Below, one piece after another: positions 1 through 7,286 of a stretch of DNA of 7,286 nucleotides. How positions within the stretch are numbered: the stretch's first letter is position 1; each line of letters begins with the position of its first letter. The stretch is from contig JAITVC010000185.1 in assembly GCA_031286005.1 (NCBI GenBank), positions 1 through 7,286 of the forward strand, given 5' to 3'. Both the position numbers and the translations under genes were made by a program. Origin of the DNA: Bacteroidales bacterium. GTDB taxonomy: Bacteria > Bacteroidota > Bacteroidia > Bacteroidales > P3. The notes under the pieces were generated by a model. The model was not told the origin of the DNA, ran no database searches, and saw only the letters and a list, made by a program, of their open reading frames with translations.

Positions 1-1590
1 GTGAACGGCGTTTGTGGAAAAGATTTCCAAACCTCCAACGCCCAGGATTTACTTCTGGGAATGTGCCGAGGCATTTCCGTGCTTTCCACTGCTCTAAAAG
101 CGAAAAACTACACCCATCCCAAAGTCGATGCCTTCCTTTTGGATGCTGTTTTTTGCACGATTACCAATGCCAATTTCGACAAAGACAGTATCAACAATCG
201 CATCACGAAAGCCATTCAATTGAGAAATGAATTGCTCGAAGAAGCCCGTAAACAAAACCTCGAAATCCCCAATATCATTGAGATTTCGTACAACGGAAAG
301 CCCGAAAACTACGCCGCCGACAGTGTGCAATTCACCACGTTTACCGACGAAAACGAAGACATTCGTTCGCTCAAACAATTGGTGCTTTTCGGCATCAAAG
401 GTCTCGCCGCTTACGCCGAACACGCCAAAAATCTAGGCTTCGAGCAACAAGAAATCTTTGATTTCGTTAAAAAAGCCCTTTCGGAAATCTCCCGCAAGGA
501 TATTGCAGCGGACTCACTTATCGCATTAACGCTCGAAACCGGTAAATTCGGCGTGGACGCAATGGCTTTGCTGGATAAAGCCAACACTTCGACGTATGGA
601 AATCCCGAAATCACGAAAGTCAATATCGGCGTGGGTACGAATCCCGGAATCCTCATCAGTGGACACGATTTGAAGGATATTGAAGAACTTTTGGCACAAA
701 CCGAAGGCACCGGCGTGGACGTTTACACGCATAGCGAAATGTTGCCGGCACATTATTATCCGGCCTTCAAGAAATATTCGCATTTTGTAGGAAATTACGG
801 CAATGCGTGGTGGAAACAACGTGAGGAATTTGCGTCGTTCAACGGTCCGATTTTGTTCACCACCAACTGCATCGTTCCGCCGTTGGCCGATGCCGACTAC
901 AAATCGAGAGTTTACACCACCGGCTCGGCAGGTTTCCCCGGATGCAAACATATTCCGGCAAGGGAAAACGGGCAAACCAAAGATTTCTCGGAAATCATCG
1001 CCCATGCTAAAAAATGCCAAGCCCCTACCGAAATCGAAAAAGGCGAAATCGTAGGTGGATTTGCTCACGCACAAGTTTTGGCTTTGGCCGATAAAGTGGT
1101 AGACGCTGTGAAAAGCGGTGCCATCAAGAAATTCGTAGTGATGGCCGGTTGCGATGGACGCATGAAAAACCGTTCGTATTACACCGACTTTGCCCAACAA
1201 TTGCCAAAAGATGCCGTGATTCTAACCGCAGGTTGTGCCAAATATCGCTACAATAAATTACAGTTGGGCGACATCGGCGGCATCCCACGTGTGCTCGATG
1301 CAGGACAATGCAACGACAGTTATTCGTTGGCCCTCATTGCACTCAAACTGAAAGAAGTATTTGGTTTGAACGACATCAACGACTTGCCGATTGTGTACAA
1401 CATTGCTTGGTACGAGCAAAAAGCCGTTATCGTGTTGTTGGCACTCCTCCATTTGGGTGTAAAAAATATCCACTTGGGACCAACCTTACCGGCATTTTTA
1501 TCGCCCAATGTTGTGAAAATCCTCGTAGAAAACTTCAACATCGGCGGCATTGATACCGTGGAGAATGATATGAAGAATTGGATGAACTAA
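1..1590 (+). CDS. hcp: Hybrid cluster protein (hydroxylamine / nitric oxide reductase), 5' end cut by window edge
   Basis: Cytoplasmic iron-sulfur protein of the Hcp (prismane) family, which reduces hydroxylamine and nitric oxide and protects anaerobes against nitrosative stress. The ligands of the 4Fe-2S-2O hybrid cluster are all present, numbering from base 1: His222 (GHDL), Glu246 ([11 protein letters not shown]), Cys290 (TTNCIVPP), Cys384 (AGCDGR, the persulfide cysteine), Cys412 ([10 protein letters not shown]), Cys437 (GQCNDSYS) and Glu472 (WYEQKA). Each lies 22 positions before its counterpart as I remember it in Desulfovibrio Hcp, so the active site is complete. The N-terminal cubane motif is only partly visible: GVCGK at residues 3-7 carries its last cysteine, and the three earlier ones should lie just left of the window. 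The GTG at base 1 is therefore an internal valine codon, not the start, and roughly 16-22 residues are missing. The stop is TAA, followed at once by a terminator. No hcr reductase gene is visible downstream. Confidence 0.95.
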   Translation: MNGVCGKDFQTSNAQDLLLGMCRGISVLSTALKAKNYTHPKVDAFLLDAVFCTITNANFDKDSINNRITKAIQLRNELLEEARKQNLEIPNIIEISYNGKPENYAADSVQFTTFTDENEDIRSLKQLVLFGIKGLAAYAEHAKNLGFEQQEIFDFVKKALSEISRKDIAADSLIALTLETGKFGVDAMALLDKANTSTYGNPEITKVNIGVGTNPGILISGHDLKDIEELLAQTEGTGVDVYTHSEMLPAHYYPAFKKYSHFVGNYGNAWWKQREEFASFNGPILFTTNCIVPPLADADYKSRVYTTGSAGFPGCKHIPARENGQTKDFSEIIAHAKKCQAPTEIEKGEIVGGFAHAQVLALADKVVDAVKSGAIKKFVVMAGCDGRMKNRSYYTDFAQQLPKDAVILTAGCAKYRYNKLQLGDIGGIPRVLDAGQCNDSYSLALIALKLKEVFGLNDINDLPIVYNIAWYEQKAVIVLLALLHLGVKNIHLGPTLPAFLSPNVVKILVENFNIGGIDTVENDMKNWMN

Positions 1591-1604
1591 TCCCATTCAT
1601 TTCT

Positions 1605-1644
1605 ACAAAAAAAAACCTCGCAATATTGCGAGGTTTTTTTTTGT
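1605..1644. terminator. Strong intrinsic terminator after hcp, 40-base perfect palindrome
   Basis: A perfect inverted repeat begins 14 bases after the hcp stop. The core CCTCGCAA-TA-TTGCGAGG (1616-1633) is flanked by nine A on the left and nine T on the right, and the pairing extends two more bases on each side. A GC-rich stem followed by a U run is the classical intrinsic terminator. Because the A tract gives the same U run on the other strand, it should work in both directions. Only hcp transcription needs it here, since the next gene lies downstream on the same strand. It separates hcp from rpoC. Confidence 0.93.
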
Positions 1645-1659
1645 GTCATCGTTTTCTTC

Positions 1660-1667
1660 TAAATTTG
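1660..1667 (+). promoter_or_regulatory. Possible second -7 element (TAAATTTG), weak
   Basis: The octamer TAAATTTG is identical to the -7 box of the rpoC promoter further downstream. The nearest upstream TTTG (1640-1643, the end of the terminator T run) is only 16 bases away instead of the 19-21 expected in Bacteroidota, so the match is incomplete. If active, it would give a long rpoC leader that transcribes the 11-base repeat array as RNA. The surrounding stretch 1645-1723 is T-rich and holds no gene or other recognisable element. Confidence 0.2.
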
Positions 1668-1723
1668 GGTGCCAATATACATCATCATCTTCTTTTTTCT
1701 AAATCGGCCTGTTTTTTTTAAGT

Positions 1724-1826
1724 CTTTGTTCGTACCTTGTTCGTACCTTGTTCGATCATTGTTCGGATGCTAATCGAAGAACAATCGAAGGATAATCGAA
1801 CAAGGTACGAACAAAGTACGAATGAG
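1724..1826. repeat. Inverted array of nine 11-base units upstream of rpoC
   Basis: Four units of the form TTGTTCGTACC run on the + strand, with TTCG starting at 1729, 1740, 1751 and 1762. Five inverted units follow, with CGAA starting at 1775, 1786, 1797, 1808 and 1819. Spacing is exactly 11 bases within each half, about one helical turn. The halves are mirror images about position 1770, except for one extra unit on the right. The outer arms form a perfect 20-base inverted repeat (1724-1743 with 1797-1816). A second pairing shifted by one unit is also possible (1737-1756 with 1795-1814). The CG-containing core is the most conserved part and the rest of each unit varies, above all towards the centre. 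The array lies between the hcp terminator and the rpoC promoter. It could be a multi-site protein-binding region, a dispersed genomic repeat or a hairpin. Its function is unknown to me. Confidence 0.9.
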
Positions 1827-1845
1827 GTCAAAAAAAATTAGACCT
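1825..1845. repeat. Short inverted repeat just upstream of the rpoC -33 box
   Basis: AGGTC (1825-1829) and GACCT (1841-1845) form a 5-base inverted repeat around an 11-base A-rich spacer, ending six bases before the TTTG box. It could be a small operator or an A-tract upstream element. Arms this short also arise by chance. Confidence 0.3.
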
Positions 1846-1850
1846 AAAAA

Positions 1851-1882
1851 TTTGCTTTATTCATTTTTTTTTCGTAAATTTG
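1851..1882 (+). promoter_or_regulatory. rpoC promoter, Bacteroidota housekeeping type
   Basis: TTTG at 1851-1854 and TAAATTTG at 1875-1882 are separated by 20 bases. This matches the Bacteroidota primary sigma consensus (TTTG, 19-21 bases, TAnnTTTG) in both boxes and in spacing. Transcription should start around 1887-1892, giving an untranslated leader of about 70 bases before the rpoC ATG. The leader is AT-rich, with runs of A close to the start codon and no Shine-Dalgarno sequence, as is common in this phylum. The 11-base repeat array lies upstream, at roughly -165 to -63 relative to the predicted start. Confidence 0.85.
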
Positions 1883-1958
1883 CACCCCTGTTTTTTATGC
1901 ACTATAATATATAGACTTAACAGAAATACAATAGAAAAAACAAAAAAAACATAGATAA

Positions 1959-4900
1959 ATGGCTGTAAAGAAAGAAACTCCGGTAAAAAATGATTTCTCA
2001 AAAATCACCATTAGCTTGGCATCTCCGGAAGCTATCCTCGAACGCTCGCATGGCGAGGTAACCAAACCCGAAACCATCAACTACCGTACCTACAAACCCG
2101 AACGTGATGGGTTGTTCTGCGAACGTATTTTTGGTCCGTCCAAAGACTGGGAATGCGGCTGCGGAAAATACAAGCGTATTCGTTATAAGGGTATTATTTG
2201 CGATCGTTGTGGTGTTGAAGTTACTGAGAAAAAGGTACGTCGCGAACGTACTGGACACATTCAACTCGTTGTGCCTATAGCTCATATCTGGTTTTTCCGT
2301 TCATTGCCGAATAAAATCGGTGCGCTGCTCGGCGTGCCGACCAAAAAACTCGAAAGCGTTATCTATTACGAACGCTATATCGTTGTTCAACCGGGTATCA
2401 AAGCCCAAGACGGTATCGAAAAAATGCAACTCCTTTCGGAAGATGAATACTTTGATATTGTCGACAACTTGCCAAACGACAACCAATTTTTGGAAGATAC
2501 CGATCCTAATAAATTTGTGGCCAAAATGGGTAGCGAAGCCCTCTACGATTTATTACTCACCATCAATTTGGATGAGCTGTCGTATCAACTTCGCGACCAA
2601 GCCAACAAAGAAACTTCTCAACAACGTAAAAACGAAGCGCTGAAACGTTTGAATGTTATCGAATCGTTCCGTGAATCGCAACAAAAAATAGAAAACCGTC
2701 CTGAATGGATGATTTTACGTGTATTGCCGGTTATCCCGCCGGATTTGCGCCCGTTGGTGCCATTGGATGGCGGACGTTTTGCTACATCCGACCTCAATGA
2801 CCTGTATCGCCGTGTGATTATTCGCAATAGCCGTTTGAAAAAATTGATGGAAATCAAAGCGCCTGATGTGATTATGCGTAACGAAAAACGTATGTTGCAA
2901 GAAGCTGTGGATTCATTGCTTGACAACTCACGCAAAGCAAGTTCTGTAAAAACAGACTCAAACCGTGCGTTAAAATCCTTATCGGATAGTTTGAAAGGTA
3001 AACAAGGTCGTTTCCGTCAAAACCTTTTGGGTAAACGGGTCGACTACTCCGGCCGTTCGGTAATTGTCGTTGGTCCGGAACTGAACCTTAACGAATGCGG
3101 TATCCCAAAAGATATGGCGTCCGAATTATTCAAACCGTTCATCATTCGCAAAATGTTGGAACGCGGTATCGTGAAAACCGTGAAATCCGCAAAACGCATT
3201 GTAGAACGTAAAGACCCTGTTGTTTGGGACATCTTGGAAAACGTGATGAAAGGTCATCCCGTTATGCTCAACCGTGCACCGACGTTGCACCGCTTGGGTA
3301 TTCAAGCCTTCCAGCCGAAAATGGTGGAAGGTAAAGCCATTCGTTTGCACCCATTAGTTTGTACGGCGTTCAATGCCGACTTTGACGGTGACCAAATGGC
3401 CGTTCACGTGCCGCTTGGAAATGCTGCAATTCTGGAAGCTCAACTTTTAATGTTGGCTTCTCATAATATCTTAAATCCTGCCAATGGTGCGCCGGTAACG
3501 GTTCCATCTCAGGATATGGTGCTCGGTTTGTACTACTTAACCAAAGGTCGCAAATCCGAAAAAGGACACCCGATGAGAGGCGAAGGTCGGACGTTTTATT
3601 CGCCCGAAGAAGTCATTATCGCCTACAACGAAAAACAAGTCGAATTGCACTCTTGGATTAAAGTGCGGATCACTCGAAACGAGAAAACCGAAATCCTTGA
3701 AACAACCGTAGGACGTGTAATTTTCAACCAGCTTGTTCCGGAAAATATTGATTTCATAAATGAGATTTTGACTAAAAAATCCTTGCGTGATATTATCACG
3801 GATATTTTGGCGAAATCAGGTACGGCTCGCACTGCGCAATTCCTCGATGATATTAAAAACATGGGGTATATGACGGCATTCCGAGGTGGCCTCTCATTTA
3901 ACTTAGGAGACGTATTGGTGCCGGAAATTAAAGAAAAATTGATTGAACAAGCCAATGCCGATGTGGATGAAGTGATGAACAGCTATAATATGGGCTTCAT
4001 TACCAACAACGAACGCTACAACCAAATCATTGACATTTGGACACACACCAACTCTAAACTCACCACGCAAGTGATGAAAGAATTGTCGAGTGATAATCAA
4101 GGTTTCAATCCGGTGTATATGATGTTGGATTCCGGTGCACGGGGGTCGAAAGAGCAAATTCGTCAGCTTTGCGGAATGCGTGGACTGATGGCGAAACCGC
4201 AAAAATCCGGAGCAACGGGAGGCGAAATTATCGAAAACCCGATCTTGTCGAACTTTAAAGAAGGTCTTTCGGTTTTGGAATACTTTATCTCTACGCACGG
4301 TGCTCGGAAAGGTTTGGCCGATACGGCTTTGAAAACGGCCGATGCCGGTTATCTGACCCGCCGTTTGGTCGATGTGGCAAACGATGTGATCATTAACGAA
4401 GAAGATTGCGGAACATTGCGCGGATTGGTAGCCACAGCACTGAAGAAAAATGAAGAAATAGTGGAATCATTGGCTGAACGTGTATTGGGACGTGTAACCG
4501 TTCACGACATCATTCATCCGCTGACCAAAGAAGTGATTGCTCGCTCAGGCGACCAATTGACTGAGGATATTTGCAAAGTAATCGCTCAATCGCCTATTGA
4601 AGAAATTGAAATTCGTTCGGTATTGACCTGCGAATCCAAACGAGGCGTTTGCGCAAAATGCTACGGACGTAACTTGGCTACCGGAAAAATGGTACAACGA
4701 GGCGAGGCCGTAGGTGTAATTGCAGCACAATCCATCGGTGAGCCGGGAACACAGTTGACCTTGCGTACATTCCACGTCGGTGGGGTAGCCGGAGGAAACA
4801 TCGGCAGTTCATCACAGATTGAATCCAAATTTGATGGTATTGTAGAAATCGAAGAACTTCGTTCGGTGCCTTACGAAACGTCGGAAGGTAAAAAAATAGA

Positions 4901-6260
4901 AGTCGTTATCGGTCGTTCTGCTGAAATGCGTATTGTGGATAAAAATACGAAAATCACGCTCAGTTCAAGCAATATCCCTTACGGATCCAACCTGTTTTTC
5001 AAAAGCGGAAGCACTGTGAAACCGGGTGATATTATTGCCGATTGGGATCCGTATAATGCTGTAATCATTTCCGAAGTAGGCGGACAGGTGTCGTTCCAAA
5101 ACATCATCGAAGGGGTAACGTATCGCGTGGAATCGGATGATATGACGGGCTACAAAGATAAAGTCATTATTGAATCTCGTCAAAAATCGAAAAACCCGTC
5201 TATCAACATGGTATCTAAAGATGGTACGGTGTTGAGAATTTACGATATTCCGGTAGGTGCACACATCGCTGTGGATGATAAAAAATCAATCAAAGCCGGT
5301 GAGGTGTTGGTGAAAATCCCTCGTTCGTTTGGAAAGTCAAGTGATATTACGGGCGGTTTGCCTCGTGTAACGGAATTGTTTGAAGCACGTAACCCGTCTG
5401 ATCCGGCCGTTGTTTCAGAAATTGACGGTATTGTAACGTTTGGAAAAAAACTCAAACGTGGAAATCGTGAAGTCATCGTTACCGCTAAAACCGGGGAAGT
5501 TAAATCGTATCTTATTGCGACAACCAAACAGATTTTAGCTCAAGAAAACGACTTTGTGAAAGCCGGAACGCCACTGTCAGAAGGCGCTATCACGCCTGCC
5601 GACATTTTGGCCATCAAAGGCCCGAACAAAGTTCAAGAATATATTGTGAACGAAATTCAGGAAGTATATCGTTTGCAAGGTGTGAAAATTAACGACAAAC
5701 ACTTTGAAGTGATTGTTCGCCAAATGATGCGCAAAGTTGAGATTATGGATCCGGGTGATACCATTTTCTTGGAAGGCGAATTGGTTAATAAGTTGGATTT
5801 CTCGGAAGAAAACGACCGTATCTATGGTATGAAACTCATTGAAGATGCAGGCGATTCCGAAGAATTGAGAGCAGGCCAATTGATTACGGCACGTAAATTG
5901 CGCGATGAAAATTCGATTCTCAAACGCAGAGATAAACGTGAAGTTGTGGCACGCGATGCAAATCCGGCAACAGGCCGTCAAATCCTGCAAGGAATTACCC
6001 GTGCATCGCTTCAAACTAAGAGTTTCCTTTCGGCTGCATCGTTCCAAGAAACGACGAAAGTGCTCACTGAGGCTGCAGTTTGCGGAAAGAGCGATGACTT
6101 GATTGGTTTGAAAGAAAACGTGTTGGTGGGTGGATTAATTCCGGCCGGAACAGGTTTGCGCGGATACAAAGATTTGGTGGTTGCAAACAAAGATCAATAC
6201 GAAAGAGCAATCGCTGAAAGAAGTGTTGAGAAGGTAGAGAGAGTAAACGCAAAAAAGTAA
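1959..6260 (+). CDS. rpoC: DNA-directed RNA polymerase subunit beta'
   Basis: Largest core RNA polymerase subunit. It forms most of the active-site cleft with beta and contacts sigma, alpha and omega. The 1433 residues are close to Bacteroides RpoC in length and the reading frame is intact. Visible landmarks in order: N-terminal zinc ribbon with Cys66, Cys68, Cys81 and Cys84; switch and lid region [12 protein letters not shown] (358-369); catalytic NADFDGDQM with the magnesium ligands Asp474, Asp476 and Asp478; [19 protein letters not shown] (724-742) followed by the bridge helix (about 770-810); second zinc site Cys817, Cys891, Cys898 and Cys901; trigger loop region [21 protein letters not shown] (922-942); an insertion of about 180 residues (about 945-1128) like SI3 in E. 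coli; [13 protein letters not shown] (1132-1144); and the C-terminal omega-contacting region (about 1346-1400). The ATG start fits the Bacteroides N-terminus (FSKI.I.LASPE.ILE). The gene upstream is hcp instead of rpoB, so rpoC here depends on its own promoter. Confidence 0.99.
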   Translation: MAVKKETPVKNDFSKITISLASPEAILERSHGEVTKPETINYRTYKPERDGLFCERIFGPSKDWECGCGKYKRIRYKGIICDRCGVEVTEKKVRRERTGHIQLVVPIAHIWFFRSLPNKIGALLGVPTKKLESVIYYERYIVVQPGIKAQDGIEKMQLLSEDEYFDIVDNLPNDNQFLEDTDPNKFVAKMGSEALYDLLLTINLDELSYQLRDQANKETSQQRKNEALKRLNVIESFRESQQKIENRPEWMILRVLPVIPPDLRPLVPLDGGRFATSDLNDLYRRVIIRNSRLKKLMEIKAPDVIMRNEKRMLQEAVDSLLDNSRKASSVKTDSNRALKSLSDSLKGKQGRFRQNLLGKRVDYSGRSVIVVGPELNLNECGIPKDMASELFKPFIIRKMLERGIVKTVKSAKRIVERKDPVVWDILENVMKGHPVMLNRAPTLHRLGIQAFQPKMVEGKAIRLHPLVCTAFNADFDGDQMAVHVPLGNAAILEAQLLMLASHNILNPANGAPVTVPSQDMVLGLYYLTKGRKSEKGHPMRGEGRTFYSPEEVIIAYNEKQVELHSWIKVRITRNEKTEILETTVGRVIFNQLVPENIDFINEILTKKSLRDIITDILAKSGTARTAQFLDDIKNMGYMTAFRGGLSFNLGDVLVPEIKEKLIEQANADVDEVMNSYNMGFITNNERYNQIIDIWTHTNSKLTTQVMKELSSDNQGFNPVYMMLDSGARGSKEQIRQLCGMRGLMAKPQKSGATGGEIIENPILSNFKEGLSVLEYFISTHGARKGLADTALKTADAGYLTRRLVDVANDVIINEEDCGTLRGLVATALKKNEEIVESLAERVLGRVTVHDIIHPLTKEVIARSGDQLTEDICKVIAQSPIEEIEIRSVLTCESKRGVCAKCYGRNLATGKMVQRGEAVGVIAAQSIGEPGTQLTLRTFHVGGVAGGNIGSSSQIESKFDGIVEIEELRSVPYETSEGKKIEVVIGRSAEMRIVDKNTKITLSSSNIPYGSNLFFKSGSTVKPGDIIADWDPYNAVIISEVGGQVSFQNIIEGVTYRVESDDMTGYKDKVIIESRQKSKNPSINMVSKDGTVLRIYDIPVGAHIAVDDKKSIKAGEVLVKIPRSFGKSSDITGGLPRVTELFEARNPSDPAVVSEIDGIVTFGKKLKRGNREVIVTAKTGEVKSYLIATTKQILAQENDFVKAGTPLSEGAITPADILAIKGPNKVQEYIVNEIQEVYRLQGVKINDKHFEVIVRQMMRKVEIMDPGDTIFLEGELVNKLDFSEENDRIYGMKLIEDAGDSEELRAGQLITARKLRDENSILKRRDKREVVARDANPATGRQILQGITRASLQTKSFLSAASFQETTKVLTEAAVCGKSDDLIGLKENVLVGGLIPAGTGLRGYKDLVVANKDQYERAIAERSVEKVERVNAKK

Positions 6261-6264
6261 TCTC

Positions 6265-6570
6265 ATGGCCCAACAACAAGAGCAGCAAATAGAAGTTGAA
6301 TTGAGTGCCGAGGTTGCCGATGGCATTTATTCAAACTTGGCGATAATTACGCATAACAATACCGAATTCATCTTGGATTTTGTCAATATGATGCCCGGTA
6401 AACCGAAAGCGAATATCAAATCTCGCATCATCCTTACGCCGCAACATGCCAAGCGTTTGATGAATGCGTTAAGGGATAATATCGAAAAATACGAAAGCCA
6501 TTTTGGTACAATCCGGGAAGGCGGGCAAAAAGAAACGATAACTTTTGCCATGCCTGCCGCACAAGCATAA
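6265..6570 (+). CDS. DUF3467 family protein
   Basis: A small protein of 101 residues with no signal peptide or membrane segment, so presumably cytoplasmic. I recognise DUF3467 from the conserved block GIYSNLAIITHNNTEFILDFVNMMPG (split here as GIYSNLAIITH at 20-30 and NTEFILDFVNMMPG at 32-45) and from SRIILTPQHAKRLMNALRDN (53-72). The N-terminus is Gln/Glu-rich (residues 3-10). The biochemical role of the family is not known to me. Members follow rpoC closely in many Bacteroidota, which suggests a link with transcription, but that is inference. The start ATG is four bases after the rpoC stop, so the two genes are almost certainly co-transcribed and may be translationally coupled. No Shine-Dalgarno sequence is apparent. 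The family assignment is firm and the function is open. Confidence 0.93.
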   Translation: MAQQQEQQIEVELSAEVADGIYSNLAIITHNNTEFILDFVNMMPGKPKANIKSRIILTPQHAKRLMNALRDNIEKYESHFGTIREGGQKETITFAMPAAQA

Positions 6571-6577
6571 TCGCAAT

Positions 6578-7286
6578 ATGTTCTCAAAATCACTTAAACT
6601 CATCGCCACTCTAACAGCAGTGTGGTTAATTGCAGGTAGCCTTACCGCTCAAAAGAAGCGAATTGATTATGTTAATCCTTTCGTGGGTACAAAAAGTATG
6701 GGACATACCTTTCCCGGTGCTTGCATGCCTTTTGGATTAGTGCAGTTGAGCCCCGATACGGAAGAAGTACCGCATAATATCAATGGCGTATATCAACCGA
6801 ATGCATATCGCTATTGCGCCGGTTATCAGTATGACGACAAAACGATAATAGGGTTTAGTCATACCCATTTCAACGGTACGGGACACTCCGATTTGGGCGA
6901 TATTTTGATTATGCCAACCGTAGGGCCGTTGCAATTGACCAAAGGGACAGCAGATAGCCCCGAAAGCGGGTACCGTTCACGGTTTAATCATGCAACGGAA
7001 AAAGCATCGCCGGGCTACTATTCGGTGTTGTTGCAAGATTATAATATTAAAGCTGAACTGACGGCTACCGAGCGGGTAGGTATCCACAAATACACATTCC
7101 CGAAAGGGGAGGGGCATATCATCTTGGATTTGACTTACGGCATTTACAATTACGATGGAAAAGTACTGATGTCTAATCTTCGTGTGGAAGACGAGTATAC
7201 ACTAACAGGCTACCGTATCACGCGCGGTTGGTCGAGAATGAATTACACGCATTTTGCAATAACATTCTCTAAACCGATTAAAAATT
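6578..7286 (+). CDS. GH92 family alpha-mannosidase, secreted, 3' end cut by window edge
   Basis: The reading frame opens at ATG 6578 and runs without a stop to the right edge, giving 236 codons. Residues 1-24 form a Sec signal peptide: Lys4 and Lys7, a hydrophobic core (about 8-20) and a likely signal peptidase I cut after LTA24. No lipobox cysteine is seen, so a periplasmic or exported soluble enzyme is likely. The mature start matches the GH92 N-terminal domain: YVNPFVGT (31-38), GHTFPGACMPFGLVQLSPDT (42-61), YCAGYQYDD (79-87) and IGFSHTHFNGTGHSDLGDILIMP (91-113, key residues His95, His97, Asn99, Gly102 and Asp105). GH92 enzymes are calcium-dependent exo-acting alpha-mannosidases that trim N-glycans or yeast mannan. 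Family members usually have 700-800 residues, so about two thirds, including the C-terminal catalytic acids, lie outside the window. The linkage specificity cannot be told. It starts only seven bases after the DUF3467 stop with no terminator between, so it may be read from the rpoC promoter. Confidence 0.93.
   Translation, partial: MFSKSLKLIATLTAVWLIAGSLTAQKKRIDYVNPFVGTKSMGHTFPGACMPFGLVQLSPDTEEVPHNINGVYQPNAYRYCAGYQYDDKTIIGFSHTHFNGTGHSDLGDILIMPTVGPLQLTKGTADSPESGYRSRFNHATEKASPGYYSVLLQDYNIKAELTATERVGIHKYTFPKGEGHIILDLTYGIYNYDGKVLMSNLRVEDEYTLTGYRITRGWSRMNYTHFAITFSKPIKN

Noticed and set aside
1..3. GTG at the first base as the start of hcp
   Set aside because: The codon falls inside the conserved N-terminal Fe-S motif, one to two residues before the GVCGK block, so the real start lies outside the window.
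526..1200. Open frame of 224 codons on the - strand inside hcp
   Set aside because: It lies entirely opposite a well-recognised gene with all its catalytic residues, has no recognisable protein motif, and is a by-product of hcp codon use.
1724..1826. CRISPR array
   Set aside because: Units of 11 bases follow each other without unique spacers, and the orientation inverts in the middle. No cas gene is present.
1724..1826. Insertion sequence end or mobile element remnant
   Set aside because: The inverted repeats do not flank any transposase remnant, no target-site duplication is evident, and the regular 11-base phase is not typical of transposon ends.
1897..1914. Five-codon upstream frame (MHYNI) in the rpoC leader, a possible leader peptide
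   Set aside because: It is very short, has no run of regulatory codons, and no alternative hairpins are seen after it. In an AT-rich leader such a frame is expected by chance.
2801..4400. Possible frameshift or domain loss in rpoC
   Set aside because: Reading through the frame shows the switch region, catalytic triad, bridge helix and both zinc sites in the expected order and without gaps.
5577..6047. Open frame of 156 codons on the - strand inside rpoC
   Set aside because: It is antisense to the conserved C-terminal part of RpoC, and the translation is Phe/His/Asn-rich with no family resemblance.

Overview
The window reads as a chromosomal piece of a Bacteroidota bacterium, most likely an anaerobic member of the Bacteroidales. 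The evidence is a Bacteroides-like RpoC of 1433 residues with its zinc ribbon and trigger-loop insertion, a DUF3467 gene right behind rpoC (a pairing usual in this phylum), a class-I-like hybrid cluster protein typical of anaerobes, a secreted GH92 mannosidase typical of glycan-degrading Bacteroidota, A-rich leaders without Shine-Dalgarno sequences, and a promoter matching the Bacteroidota housekeeping consensus (TTTG, 20 bases, TAAATTTG). All four genes are on the + strand. The genus cannot be named from the sequence.

Layout. Positions 1-1590 hold the hybrid cluster protein gene (hcp), cut by the left edge so that only the start of its N-terminal Fe-S motif is missing. All seven ligands of the hybrid cluster are visible. 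It ends just before a 40-base perfect palindrome with A and T tails (1605-1644), a strong and probably bidirectional terminator. The 368-base gap up to rpoC contains, in order, this terminator, a T-rich stretch without a gene (1645-1723), a striking array of nine 11-base units that flips orientation at its centre (1724-1826), a promoter (1851-1882), and a short A-rich leader. Then come rpoC (1959-6260), a 101-residue DUF3467 gene (6265-6570) and the first third of a GH92 alpha-mannosidase gene (6578 to the right edge), separated by only 4 and 7 bases.

How it fits together. The hcp product detoxifies nitric oxide or hydroxylamine and ends its own transcription unit. rpoC, the largest core RNA polymerase subunit, starts a new one from its own promoter, and DUF3467 and the mannosidase are spaced as if they share that transcript. 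Two things are unusual. rpoC is not preceded by rpoB, its almost universal neighbour, and it carries a helically phased inverted repeat array just upstream of its promoter. The array is the strongest candidate in the window for an undescribed element. The coding regions themselves look ordinary and intact.
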